Assembly: GCA_022819605.1 (NCBI GenBank)
Contig: JAJEGW010000192.1
Coordinates: 62,001 to 126,000 of the forward strand
Length of the DNA stretch: 64,000 bases
Origin: Silicimonas sp.
GTDB taxonomy: Bacteria > Pseudomonadota > Alphaproteobacteria > Rhodobacterales > Rhodobacteraceae
Direction of reading: 5' to 3'
The number at the start of each line of letters is the position of its first letter. The first letter of the stretch is position 1. The notes beneath the pieces were generated by a model that saw only the letters and a list, made by a program, of their open reading frames with translations, did no database searches and was not told where the DNA came from. Made by a program: the position numbers and the translations under genes. Shown here in pieces: positions 55,042-63,015 of the stretch.

Positions 55042-55152
55042 CGCCGCCCGACGGCGATGTCGACCGATCTGGATCGCCAGACCCGCCCGTAACGGACGCC
55101 GATCTGGATGGACAAGGTCGCCTCGGCTTGAGGGGACGGGCTTGTCGTGCGC

Positions 55153-55950
55153 CTACGTGCCGCGACGGCTGCGCCAGCTCACAAGACCGAGACCGGCAAA
55201 CAGCACGGCGGCCACGCAGACGATGGATGGGCCCGCCGGAGCGTCAAAGACGTAGGCCGCGCGCAGGCCGGCCACCGCGGAGACTCCTCCGATAGCGGCC
55301 GCGATCATCGCCATTGCCTCGGGCGTCCGGGCGAGGCCTCTGGCAGCGGCGGCGGGAATGATCAGCATGGCGGCGATCAGAAGCACACCCACAACCTTGA
55401 TCGCAACGGCCACTGTGACTGCCATGGAAAGGGTGAGGATCAGTTGTTCCCGCCGTGGATCAAGTCCACTGGCATAGGCGAGCTCTTCGTTCAAGGTGGC
55501 GGTCAGCAACGCCGACCAGCGCGAAGCTATAAGGGCGACCACGAGCGCCGCGCCGCCCCAAACCACCAAGAGGTCAGCCCGCGACACTGCAAGGATGTCG
55601 CCGAAGAGGTAGGCCATCAGGTCGATGCGGATGCCAGACAGAAATGAGACCGCGACAAGCCCGAAGGCGAGTGCAGAATGGGCCAGTACACCCAGGACTG
55701 TATCCATTGCATAGCCGCGCCAAGTCAGCAGATTCACGGATACAGCCATGGCGAGCGCCACCATCACCGTTCCAACAACGATGGAAATCTGCATCGCCAG
55801 GGACAGCGCGACGCCGAGCATCGCAGCATGGGCCGTGGCATCGCCGAAATATGCCATTCTCCGCCAGACCACGAAGCAGCCAAGCGGGGCCGCTGCGCAG
55901 GCTACCCCGATGCCGGCGAGCGTCGCACGTACCATGAAATCATCGAGCAT
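55153..55950 (-). CDS. znuB: Zinc ABC transporter permease ZnuB
   Basis: The 265-residue inner-membrane permease of a high-affinity zinc importer, with about eight hydrophobic segments. The family start is RATLAGIGVACAAAPLGCFVVWRRMAYFGDATAHAAMLG, and ELAYASGLDPRREQL is the coupling-loop region. The ATG at 55950 shares one base with the znuC stop (TAATG). The operon order is zur-znuC-znuB, all leftward, with znuA divergent. Manganese or iron permeases share this fold; the Zur and His-rich ZnuA neighbours identify zinc. Confidence 0.94.
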   Translation of the reverse strand: MLDDFMVRATLAGIGVACAAAPLGCFVVWRRMAYFGDATAHAAMLGVALSLAMQISIVVGTVMVALAMAVSVNLLTWRGYAMDTVLGVLAHSALAFGLVAVSFLSGIRIDLMAYLFGDILAVSRADLLVVWGGAALVVALIASRWSALLTATLNEELAYASGLDPRREQLILTLSMAVTVAVAIKVVGVLLIAAMLIIPAAAARGLARTPEAMAMIAAAIGGVSAVAGLRAAYVFDAPAGPSIVCVAAVLFAGLGLVSWRSRRGT

Positions 55951-56681
55951 TATTCTGCCGCCTCGTTTCCATGCATGTGATCGTGATCGTGGTCGTGCCG
56001 ATAGAGCGCCAGTGCTCCTCCGGTGCCGGATCCGAACAGTGCCCGGTACTCGGGAGCGGAGGCAACTACTGCCGGCGTACCCTCGCAACAGACGTGGCCG
56101 TTGAGGCAAACAACCCGATCTGACGCACTCATGACGACATGCAGCTCGTGGCTGATCATCAACACGGCGCAGCCGGTCTCGGCACGAACTGTTTCGATCT
56201 GTCGGTAGAAGGCGGCGGAGCCGGGTTGATCCAGACCTTGGGTCGCTTCATCCAAGAGCAGGATCTCGGGCCGATTGATCAAGGCTCGCGCCAAAAGCAC
56301 GCGCTGAAACTGGCCGACTGACAGTTGTGACATCTGCCGTTTCAACAGATCCGGGACGCCGGCCGCAACCAGCGCCGTCGCGCAATCTTGCCGACGCACA
56401 CGTTCGGCAAGGCGCATGAAGCGCTCCACGGTTATTGGAAATGTCGGGTCGACGTGCAGGCGCTGAGGGACATAGCCGATCCTGATGCCGGGCTTGATCT
56501 TGATCTTTCCCGCAGCGGGTTCGGTCGCGCCAATGATGGCCCGCAAGAGACTTGTCTTGCCTGACCCGTTCGGGCCGACAATGGTGACGATCTCGCCGGG
56601 CTCCACAGACAGGCCGACGTGGCGCAGCACGGTCTTGGCACCATAACGAACGCTTAGATCTTCGATGCTGATCAAGGTCAT
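55950..56681 (-). CDS. znuC: Zinc ABC transporter ATP-binding protein ZnuC
   Basis: A 243-residue ATPase. Motifs in order: Walker A VGPNGSGKTSLLRA, signature LSVGQFQRVLLARAL, Walker B EILLLDEATQGLD and switch His in MISHELHVV. The C-terminal tail is unusually His-rich (HDHDHDHMHG), suggesting a zinc-binding or sensing extension, seen in other ZnuC proteins. The start overlaps the zur stop in ATGA form, so repressor and transporter are translated together. Confidence 0.95.
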   Translation of the reverse strand: MTLISIEDLSVRYGAKTVLRHVGLSVEPGEIVTIVGPNGSGKTSLLRAIIGATEPAAGKIKIKPGIRIGYVPQRLHVDPTFPITVERFMRLAERVRRQDCATALVAAGVPDLLKRQMSQLSVGQFQRVLLARALINRPEILLLDEATQGLDQPGSAAFYRQIETVRAETGCAVLMISHELHVVMSASDRVVCLNGHVCCEGTPAVVASAPEYRALFGSGTGGALALYRHDHDHDHMHGNEAAE

Positions 56682-57196
56682 GACGTGGCCTGGTCCGCGC
56701 AGGCCGGACAGACTCCTTCGGCTTCGACAACGGTTCTTTCAATTTGAAACCCGGCCTCGCGCGCCACGGCGCCAAGCGCACCCTTTGCGGGCGCTGAATG
56801 CGTCTCGGCCACGGCATCGCAAATCCGGCAGATCATGAATGCGGGCGAATGGGCCTCATCAGGATGCACGCAAGCGACAAAGGCGTTCAGGCGCTCGATC
56901 TTGTGCACGAATCCATGTTCGGCCAGGAAATCGAGGGCGCGATAGGCGACCGGCGGCTGGGATCCGAACCCTGCCTCACGCAGCATGTCCAGGATGGCGT
57001 AGGCGCCAAGCGCCCGGTGTTCCTGAAGTAGCAGTTCGAGGACCTTTCGTCGCACTGGCGTCAGCCGCAGGCCTTCGCTCGCGCAGCGCGCCTCGGCGGC
57101 GGCCAGCACCTGGTCGACGCAGGCGTCGTGGTCATGCTTCTGAAATCCCAATGGGGCCGGTCTCTCGGCGGGCGCGTGCCGCGTGTCTCTTGTCAT
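56678..57196 (-). CDS. zur: Zinc uptake regulator Zur (Fur family)
   Basis: A 172-residue repressor that binds DNA when loaded with zinc. The winged-helix domain includes LRLTPVRRKVLELLLQEH and PVAYRALDFLAEHGFVHKIE; the dimerisation domain holds structural-zinc cysteines in ICRICDAV and VCPACADQ and a regulatory His-rich segment (CVHPDEAH). It is the first gene of zur-znuC-znuB, diverges from znuA across about 56 bp, and so can regulate both directions from one site. Confidence 0.93.
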   Translation of the reverse strand: MTRDTRHAPAERPAPLGFQKHDHDACVDQVLAAAEARCASEGLRLTPVRRKVLELLLQEHRALGAYAILDMLREAGFGSQPPVAYRALDFLAEHGFVHKIERLNAFVACVHPDEAHSPAFMICRICDAVAETHSAPAKGALGAVAREAGFQIERTVVEAEGVCPACADQATS

Positions 57197-57226
57197 GTTA
57201 TTTCATATCATGTATGCCGCCTTCAA

Positions 57227-57241
57227 TGTTACATTATCACA
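57227..57241. promoter_or_regulatory. Candidate Zur box in the zur-znuA intergenic region
   Basis: TGTTACATTATCACA is an imperfect palindrome with matching outer TGT and ACA, AT-rich like Zur operators of Proteobacteria. It lies about 30 bases before the zur start and just before the znuA start, so one bound dimer could repress both. A second AT-rich stretch (TGTTATTTCATATCATG, 57196-57212) is nearby. The match is by eye. Confidence 0.5.
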
Positions 57242-57252
57242 TGGAGAATCCT

Positions 57253-58338
57253 GTGTCCAGAAAGCTGCTTCCCCTCTCGATTACCGCTGCGATGGCGGGC
57301 GGTACCGCCATGGCGGATGTTCCAAGTGTTGCGGTCGACATCGCGCCTGTGCATTCGCTCGTGGCACGCGTGATGGAGGGCGTCGGCTCGCCAAACCTGA
57401 TCGTGCAGCCGGGTGCCTCTCCCCATGAATACAGCCTGCGTCCTTCCGAGGCGGCTGCGCTTCAAGATGCCGATCTTGTGTTTTGGATGGGTGATGACCT
57501 GACACCCTGGATGGCCGACGCGCTGAAGAACCTGGCTGGCAATGCGTCGATCACGACGCTTTTGGAGACGGAGGTCACCATCCTGCTCGAATTCCGGGAA
57601 GGGGCCTTGTTCGAGGATCACGCTCACGGGGATGAAGAGGCTGAGCATGACCAACATGCCCACGATGAGCATGACGAGCACGACGAACATGCCCACGACG
57701 AGCATGACGAACATGCCCATGAAGAGGAAGGGCATGACGACGATCACGAAGAGCACGCACACGAGGACGAGCATGAAGGCGACCATGAGGAAATGACCCA
57801 TGATGATCACGGTCACGCCCACGGCGACCACGATCCGCATGCATGGCTCTCGCCGAAAAACGCCAGCGCGTGGTTGAACCTGATCGCCGCGCAGCTTTCG
57901 GCGGCAGACACCGAAAATGCGGGCACTTACTTTGCCAACGCCGCGGCCGGGCGGGCCGAGCTGGAAGACCTGACTGCGGAGGTGCGCGAGACCCTCGATG
58001 CGGTTCGTGGCAGCAATTTCATCGTTTTCCACGACGCCTATCAGTATTTCGAGGTCGCGTTCGACTTCCCTGCCTCGGGCGCGATCTCGCTCGGCGACGC
58101 GTCTGATCCCAGCCCGGCGCGGATTGCCGAGATCCAGGGCAGGATTCGGGAGGAAGGCATCGATTGCGTCCTCGCCGAGCCGCAATTCAACCCGGGTCTC
58201 GTCGCCACCGTTCTCGACGGAACCGAGGCCAGTACCGGCGTGATCGATCCGCTGGGGGCGGGCCTCGAACCGGGTCCAACCCACTACCTGCAGGTTATCC
58301 GCAACATGGCCGCAACGCTGGCCGAGTGCCTGCGATAA
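57253..58338 (+). CDS. znuA: Zinc ABC transporter substrate-binding protein ZnuA
   Basis: A periplasmic zinc-binding protein of 361 residues. A signal peptide (about residues 1-23, ending MAGGTAMA) precedes VAVDIAPVHSLVARVMEGVG and the zinc-ligand His in PGASPHEYSLRPS. A long Asp/Glu/His loop at about residues 120-195, with tandem DEHDEHAHDEHDEHAH units, is the typical ZnuA feature. Further ligands are the His in FHDAYQYF and the Asp in VIDPLG. The start is a GTG at 57253, with GGAG six bases upstream; an ATG at 57241 is four codons earlier and its codons contain that GGAG. Confidence 0.93.
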   Translation: MSRKLLPLSITAAMAGGTAMADVPSVAVDIAPVHSLVARVMEGVGSPNLIVQPGASPHEYSLRPSEAAALQDADLVFWMGDDLTPWMADALKNLAGNASITTLLETEVTILLEFREGALFEDHAHGDEEAEHDQHAHDEHDEHDEHAHDEHDEHAHEEEGHDDDHEEHAHEDEHEGDHEEMTHDDHGHAHGDHDPHAWLSPKNASAWLNLIAAQLSAADTENAGTYFANAAAGRAELEDLTAEVRETLDAVRGSNFIVFHDAYQYFEVAFDFPASGAISLGDASDPSPARIAEIQGRIREEGIDCVLAEPQFNPGLVATVLDGTEASTGVIDPLGAGLEPGPTHYLQVIRNMAATLAECLR

Positions 58339-58646
58339 CCGAACACGGATCGGCCAATGTCTCGACATCGGCCGATCCTCCCACCGACTTGGGGCGGTTT
58401 TGTCGAGACGTTTTTGCGGCAAACTCTTGAAGGTTGCGCCCAAGTACATCGTCCGACCCGGCCCTGATTCCACGCAGCGTCTGCGGAAATGTCGTTTTTT
58501 GATGAAATGGATGTCGGAAACGTTATACTTGTTGCCGCAGACAGCCGTTGACCTTACGGGGGACGCGTGTCGAAGATAGCATGGATTGCGGCTGCAATTA
58601 AGTGAATGGGCAATGCCCGAAACAAAATACCGGGAGAACCGACAAC
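58339..58646. other. Intergenic region between znuA and the ABC binding-protein gene
   Basis: About 308 bp. Its 5' part holds a hairpin (58347-58378) listed separately. The rest has no supported gene; it is AT-richer than the surroundings from 58480 onward, with a run of T residues near 58494-58499, and should contain the promoter of the downstream transporter operon. Confidence 0.5.
58347..58378 (+). terminator. Hairpin after znuA
   Basis: GGATCGGCC at 58347-58355 pairs with GGCCGATCC at 58370-58378. Inside, ATGT and ACAT pair across one mismatch with a CTCG loop. It starts nine bases after the znuA stop. No T-tract follows directly, but GGTTTTG occurs about 20 bases on. The most likely role is transcript termination or 3'-end protection for znuA. 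Confidence 0.55.
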
Positions 58647-60296
58647 ATGACAACGAAGAGAATCCACCCTGCCGCCTTAATGCATGCGGAGGAGTATCGT
58701 GAAGGCAAGATCAGCCGCCGTGAATTCCTGACCCGCGCAACCGCCGTAGGTGTTGCCACTTCGGCAGCATACGGACTTATAGGGGCAAGCGCTCCTGTCC
58801 AAGCCAGTTCGCACGCAAAGATGGGTGGCACGATGCGCATCCAGATGGAAGTCCGTGCGCTGAAGGCACCGCGCGTCTACGACTGGAGCCAGATCGCAAA
58901 CTACACCCGCGGCACGCTGGAATACCTGGTCGAATACAACAATGACGGGTCGTTCAAGCCGATGCTTCTCGAAAGCTGGGAAGCGAACGACGACGCAACC
59001 CAGTTCACGCTGCACGTCCGCCCGGGCGTGAAGTGGAACAACGGCGACGACTTCACGGCGGAAGACGTGGCTCGCAACATCATCGGGTGGGCCGACAAGT
59101 CGGTCGAAGGCAACTCGATGGCCGGGCGCTTCGGCGTCCTGATCGATCCGGCGACCGAAAAGGCCATCGAAGGCGCGGTCGAAGTCGTGGACAACCTCAC
59201 GGTTCGCCTGAACCTGCCAAGACCCGACATCACAGTCATTCCGGGCATGGCGGACTATCCGGCCGCCATCATCCACTCGTCGTTCAATGCCGACGACGCC
59301 ATGAACGCCGTTGGCACCGGGCCGTACCTCATGACGGAGCTCGAGGTCGGCGTGAAGGGCGTGATCACCCGCAACGAAAACCATCAATGGTGGGGTGAGG
59401 CCGTATTCGGCAAGCCGGCGCTGGACCGTATCGAGTTCATCGATTTCGGCACCGACCCGGCCGCATGGTTGGCTGCCCTTGAGGCTGACGAGGTGGACTT
59501 CCTCTACGAGTCGGTCGGTGAATTCATCGACGTGATGGATGATCTTGGCTTCGTGAAGACCGATGTGGTTACGGCGGCGACGATCGTCATTCGTCCGAAC
59601 CAGCTGGCTGAAATCGACGGCGAGAAGCCCTATGCCGACGTTCGAGTCCGCAGGGCGCTGCAGCTGGCCGTGGACAACGCGGTCTGTCTCGAACTCGGCT
59701 ATGGCGACCGTGGCGTTGAGGCCGAGAACCATCACGTCGCACCGGTTCATCCGGAATACGCAGAACTGCCGCCGATCGCGCGTGATGTCGATCAGGCCCG
59801 CGCGCTGATGGAAGATGCGGGCAAGATGGACTATGAACATGAACTCGTGTCGATCGACGACGACTGGCGGAAGAACACGACCGACGCCGTCGCCGCCCAG
59901 CTTCGCGACGCGGGCTTCAACATCAAGCGCACGATCCTGCCGGGTTCGACCTTCTGGAATGACTGGGCCAAGTATCCGTTCAGTTCTACCAACTGGAACC
60001 ACCGGCCACTGGGTGTGCAGGTTCTCGCCCTGGCATATCGCTCGGGCGAAGCCTGGAACGAGTTCGGCTGGGCGAATCCCGAATTCGACGCGCTGCTGGT
60101 CGAGGCTCAGGCCTTGGCCGACGTCGACAAGCGTCGTACAGTCATGGCCAAGATCCAGAAGCTCATCCAGGACGAAGGCGTGACCGTGCAGCCATACTGG
60201 CGATCGGTCTATAGACACGGAAAGCCCGGACTAGTGGGTGCCGACATGCACATCACCTTCGAGATTCATGTCTACAAGCTCGGTTTCGCGGCCTGA
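58647..60296 (+). CDS. ABC transporter substrate-binding protein, family 5 (peptide/opine/nickel type), Tat-exported
   Basis: A 549-residue periplasmic solute-binding protein of the extracellular family 5. A twin-arginine signal ([19 protein letters not shown]) ends near VQASSHAK. The family's [28 protein letters not shown] block follows, and at the end a [28 protein letters not shown] helix. Tat export implies folding before secretion. The ATG at 58647 follows GGGAGAACC. It begins an operon with two permeases and at least one ATPase. Ligands of this class range from di- and oligopeptides to opines, nickel complexes and sugars. Confidence 0.93.
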   Translation: MTTKRIHPAALMHAEEYREGKISRREFLTRATAVGVATSAAYGLIGASAPVQASSHAKMGGTMRIQMEVRALKAPRVYDWSQIANYTRGTLEYLVEYNNDGSFKPMLLESWEANDDATQFTLHVRPGVKWNNGDDFTAEDVARNIIGWADKSVEGNSMAGRFGVLIDPATEKAIEGAVEVVDNLTVRLNLPRPDITVIPGMADYPAAIIHSSFNADDAMNAVGTGPYLMTELEVGVKGVITRNENHQWWGEAVFGKPALDRIEFIDFGTDPAAWLAALEADEVDFLYESVGEFIDVMDDLGFVKTDVVTAATIVIRPNQLAEIDGEKPYADVRVRRALQLAVDNAVCLELGYGDRGVEAENHHVAPVHPEYAELPPIARDVDQARALMEDAGKMDYEHELVSIDDDWRKNTTDAVAAQLRDAGFNIKRTILPGSTFWNDWAKYPFSSTNWNHRPLGVQVLALAYRSGEAWNEFGWANPEFDALLVEAQALADVDKRRTVMAKIQKLIQDEGVTVQPYWRSVYRHGKPGLVGADMHITFEIHVYKLGFAA

Positions 60297-60306
60297 TGGC
60301 ATCGTA

Positions 60307-60335
60307 CCGGGGGCGCCCAGAACGGGCGCCCCCGG
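60307..60335 (+). terminator. Perfect 12-bp hairpin between binding-protein and permease genes
   Basis: CCGGGGGCGCCC at 60307-60318 pairs with GGGCGCCCCCGG at 60324-60335 around an AGAAC loop, with GGTTTCG directly after. It lies about 10 bases beyond the binding-protein stop. Such intra-operon stems commonly stabilise the upstream message or attenuate the downstream genes, giving more binding protein than permease. Confidence 0.6.
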
Positions 60336-60414
60336 GGTTTCGTCTCCGGTTCGGCAGGCAAGGCACCGGGGAGTCCCGGCAACTTGACACCGCGCTAGAA
60401 GACAAGGAGATTTT

Positions 60415-61461
60415 ATGGGAATTTTCATCCTGCGCCGCGTTGGCGTCATGATCCTGACAGCGTTGTGCCTTACATTTGTCGTATTTTTTCTGACGAATCT
60501 CTATCCGGCCTTGGAAAAGCTGGCGAAAACGCAAGGCAACCAGCGGATGTCCGATGAGGCCGTGGTCTCGTATCTCGAAAGGAACGGCCACCTGCAGCCA
60601 CTGCTGATCAAGTACGGGCAGTGGCTTGGTGTTGTCCCCGGATACGTGCACGAGAATCCGGAGACCGGTGCCGTCACGGCCCGATGCGCGACAAGGGGCA
60701 TGGATCCGTCGGAGGCGCCCCGCTTCTGCGGGCTGCTGCAAGGCGACTGGGGGTTCTCGACCGTCTTCAAGGATGATGTAAGCAGCATCATCGCGGTCCG
60801 GCTCGGCCTCACCGGAAAGCTGATGTTCTGGGTATTGGTTGTGATGGTGCCTTCGGCGCTCATAGTCGGCGTTCTGGCCGGCATGCGCGAAGGTTCACGC
60901 CTGGACAGGTCGCTCTCGACCTTCTCCATCGCGTCGACGGCCACGCCTGAGTATGTTTCCGGCGTTATTCTCATCACTCTGCTCGCCTCGTCGGCCGGCT
61001 GGAAGATCTTCAAGGGCACTGCGACAAGCGCGGCGGATAACGCGACGCTCGAGAACTTTCTCCTGCCCGTGCTGACAATCTCGCTTTACGGCGTGGGGTA
61101 CATCGCCCGGATGACGCGCGCCTCGATGACCGAAGTCATGACTGCCCAGTTCATCCGCACCGCACGGCTCAAGGGCGTCAGCTTTCGCAACGTCGTCCTG
61201 AAGCACGCGCTAAGAAACGCGCTGATCGCGCCGTTCACGGTCATCATGCTTCAGTTCCCTTGGCTCCTGAACGGCGTCGTGATCGTCGAGACCCTTTTCA
61301 ACTACAAGGGCTTCGGCTGGGTGCTGGTGCAGGCGGCGGGCAACAACGACATCTCGCTTCTTCTCGCCTGCTCCGTGGTGGCAGTGGTAGTCGTGCTGGT
61401 CACGCAGCTCATATCCGACATCGGATACGTGTTCCTGAACCCGCGCATTCAGATCTCGTAG
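60415..61461 (+). CDS. ABC transporter permease, DppB type
   Basis: A 348-residue inner-membrane permease. It starts MGIFILRRVGVMILTALCLTFVVFFLTN, the typical DppB first helix, carries a large periplasmic loop (about residues 32-115), and then five more helices. The ATPase-docking loop is FIRTARLKGVSFRNVVLKHALRNAL, and the C terminus has LISDIGYVFLNPRIQ. An AAGGAG ribosome-binding site precedes the ATG. It follows the binding-protein gene after the hairpin at 60307 and precedes the second permease by 13 bp. Confidence 0.94.
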   Translation: MGIFILRRVGVMILTALCLTFVVFFLTNLYPALEKLAKTQGNQRMSDEAVVSYLERNGHLQPLLIKYGQWLGVVPGYVHENPETGAVTARCATRGMDPSEAPRFCGLLQGDWGFSTVFKDDVSSIIAVRLGLTGKLMFWVLVVMVPSALIVGVLAGMREGSRLDRSLSTFSIASTATPEYVSGVILITLLASSAGWKIFKGTATSAADNATLENFLLPVLTISLYGVGYIARMTRASMTEVMTAQFIRTARLKGVSFRNVVLKHALRNALIAPFTVIMLQFPWLLNGVVIVETLFNYKGFGWVLVQAAGNNDISLLLACSVVAVVVVLVTQLISDIGYVFLNPRIQIS

Positions 61462-61474
61462 GAGGAGAGGAGTC

Positions 61475-62887
61475 ATGGAGCCCTTGACCTGGACCGGCAG
61501 CCTCTCCGTCCTTGATCCGATATTCCTCCTTGCCTGGATCGCATTTGGAATTGCCGTCGTGATCCAGATCGTGGTGACTTTCCTCGCGGCGGAAGACATT
61601 GTCGAGCATGAGGTCAGTGCCTCCACCCGGAAACTTGCGGAATACGCGGTTCTTGGTGTCAAGGTCATCGCCGGACTGATCCTGCTGCTGATTCTTGTCT
61701 ACGTCATTGGCGGCATCCTGATGCCGACCATGGAGACCAAGGGCATCGTCGGCGCAATCTCGACCCGTCTCTTGCCCGTCTGGATTGCCCTTTTGGCCAC
61801 CTTCGCGGCGTCGATCTTCTTCAAGCGGCGTCTCGGGCTCTACGGCAAGCTTTTCGACAGCATGGTCGGCATGATCGGATTCGCGATCGTCATGTTCTGG
61901 GTCTTCACGGCCATCTTCGGGGCGATGGACCTGATCGTGACACATGATCCGCTGGTTCAGGTCTCGGGCATGAAGAACAAGGTACCGGGCACGGCGCTCC
62001 CGGACGTGGAAGGTGCATTTCCCTACTACCTCCTGGGTGGCGACAACCTGGCCCGTGATGTCTTCAGCCGCGTGGTCAAGGGCGCCTGGGAGGTCGTGAA
62101 GGTCGCGCCGTTCGCAACGCTGTTCGCGTTCATGGTGGGGATCACGCTGGGCCTGCCGGCCGCATATTTCGGCGGACGGCTCGACACGATCCTGAGCTTC
62201 GTCTCCAACCTGATCCTGGCCTTCCCGGTGATCCTCCTCTTCTATCTCCTGGTCACGCCGGAAATCGTGCAAACCGGAATTCCCGTGTACATGGCGGCAG
62301 TGCTCTTCATCTTCCCGATCATATTCATGGTGATCCTGATCAACTCGCGCTTCCATGTGCAGCCGATGAAGCGGAGCGTGTACCTGGTGATCACGCTGGT
62401 GCTCGGCCTCTGGATCTATTCCGGGGTCGCTTGGAACGCGGATCCGCTGGGCTTGATCGAGTTTCCGCCCAATCTTCTGGTGGTCTTCGTCAGCGTCGTC
62501 TTCGTCAATTCACCCACAGTTTTCCGGATCGTGAGAGGCATCGCGCTCGACATCAAGACGCGCGACTACGTTGCGGCCGGCCAGACGCGCGGGGAAGGTC
62601 CCTGGTACATCATGCTTTGGGAGATCCTGCCCAATGCACGCGGGCCGCTCATCGTCGATTTCTGCCTGAGGATCGGCTATACGACCATTCTTCTCGGAAC
62701 CCTGGGTTTCTTCGGCCTTGGTCTCAGCCCGGAAAGTCCGGATTGGGGATCGACGATCAATGATGGACGGAAACTCCTGTCCATCTTCCCCCATCCCGCC
62801 CTTGCTCCAGCCTTCTCGCTGATGAGTCTCGTCCTGGGCCTGAACCTGCTGGCGGACGGTCTTCGGGAAGAAAGCCTGAGGGACTGA
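61475..62887 (+). CDS. ABC transporter permease, DppC type, long form
   Basis: A 470-residue inner-membrane permease, about 170 residues longer than most DppC proteins. An N-terminal extension (about residues 1-125) adds three or four hydrophobic segments before the usual first helix. A second insertion (about residues 255-330, with YMAAVLFIFPIIFMVILIN and YLVITLVLGLWIYSGVAW) interrupts the conserved core. The docking loop is IKTRDYVAAGQTRGEGPWYIM and the C terminus is LGFFGLGLSPESPDWGSTINDG. AGGAGAGGAG precedes the ATG. It pairs with the DppB-type permease. Confidence 0.92.
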   Translation: MEPLTWTGSLSVLDPIFLLAWIAFGIAVVIQIVVTFLAAEDIVEHEVSASTRKLAEYAVLGVKVIAGLILLLILVYVIGGILMPTMETKGIVGAISTRLLPVWIALLATFAASIFFKRRLGLYGKLFDSMVGMIGFAIVMFWVFTAIFGAMDLIVTHDPLVQVSGMKNKVPGTALPDVEGAFPYYLLGGDNLARDVFSRVVKGAWEVVKVAPFATLFAFMVGITLGLPAAYFGGRLDTILSFVSNLILAFPVILLFYLLVTPEIVQTGIPVYMAAVLFIFPIIFMVILINSRFHVQPMKRSVYLVITLVLGLWIYSGVAWNADPLGLIEFPPNLLVVFVSVVFVNSPTVFRIVRGIALDIKTRDYVAAGQTRGEGPWYIMLWEILPNARGPLIVDFCLRIGYTTILLGTLGFFGLGLSPESPDWGSTINDGRKLLSIFPHPALAPAFSLMSLVLGLNLLADGLREESLRD

Positions 62888-63015
62888 TGATGACCAAGGC
62901 AGCGTCTGCAGCAGATCCCATGGCGAGATCCGGCACGCGCGGCATTCCGTACCACTTCACATTCAGGGCGCGCATTGCCTGCTGCGCATCTCTGGTGACA
63001 TGGAGGGCACCATGA
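62887..63015 (+). CDS. Possible 42-residue small protein between permease and ATPase genes
   Basis: An ATG at 62887 shares one base with the permease stop (TGATG), and the frame ends with a TGA overlapping the ATPase start (ATGA). The product would be basic with two adjacent cysteines (FRARIACCASLV). No family is recognised and no ribosome-binding site lies before it. The coupled ends on both sides are the only support; it may be just a translational bridge. Confidence 0.3.
   Translation: MMTKAASAADPMARSGTRGIPYHFTFRARIACCASLVTWRAP

Noticed and set aside
57229..58653. A 474-codon open frame on the minus strand with long hydrophobic runs
   Set aside because: The hydrophobic valine and methionine runs come from reading the His/Asp/Glu repeats of znuA backwards. 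It is not a membrane protein gene.
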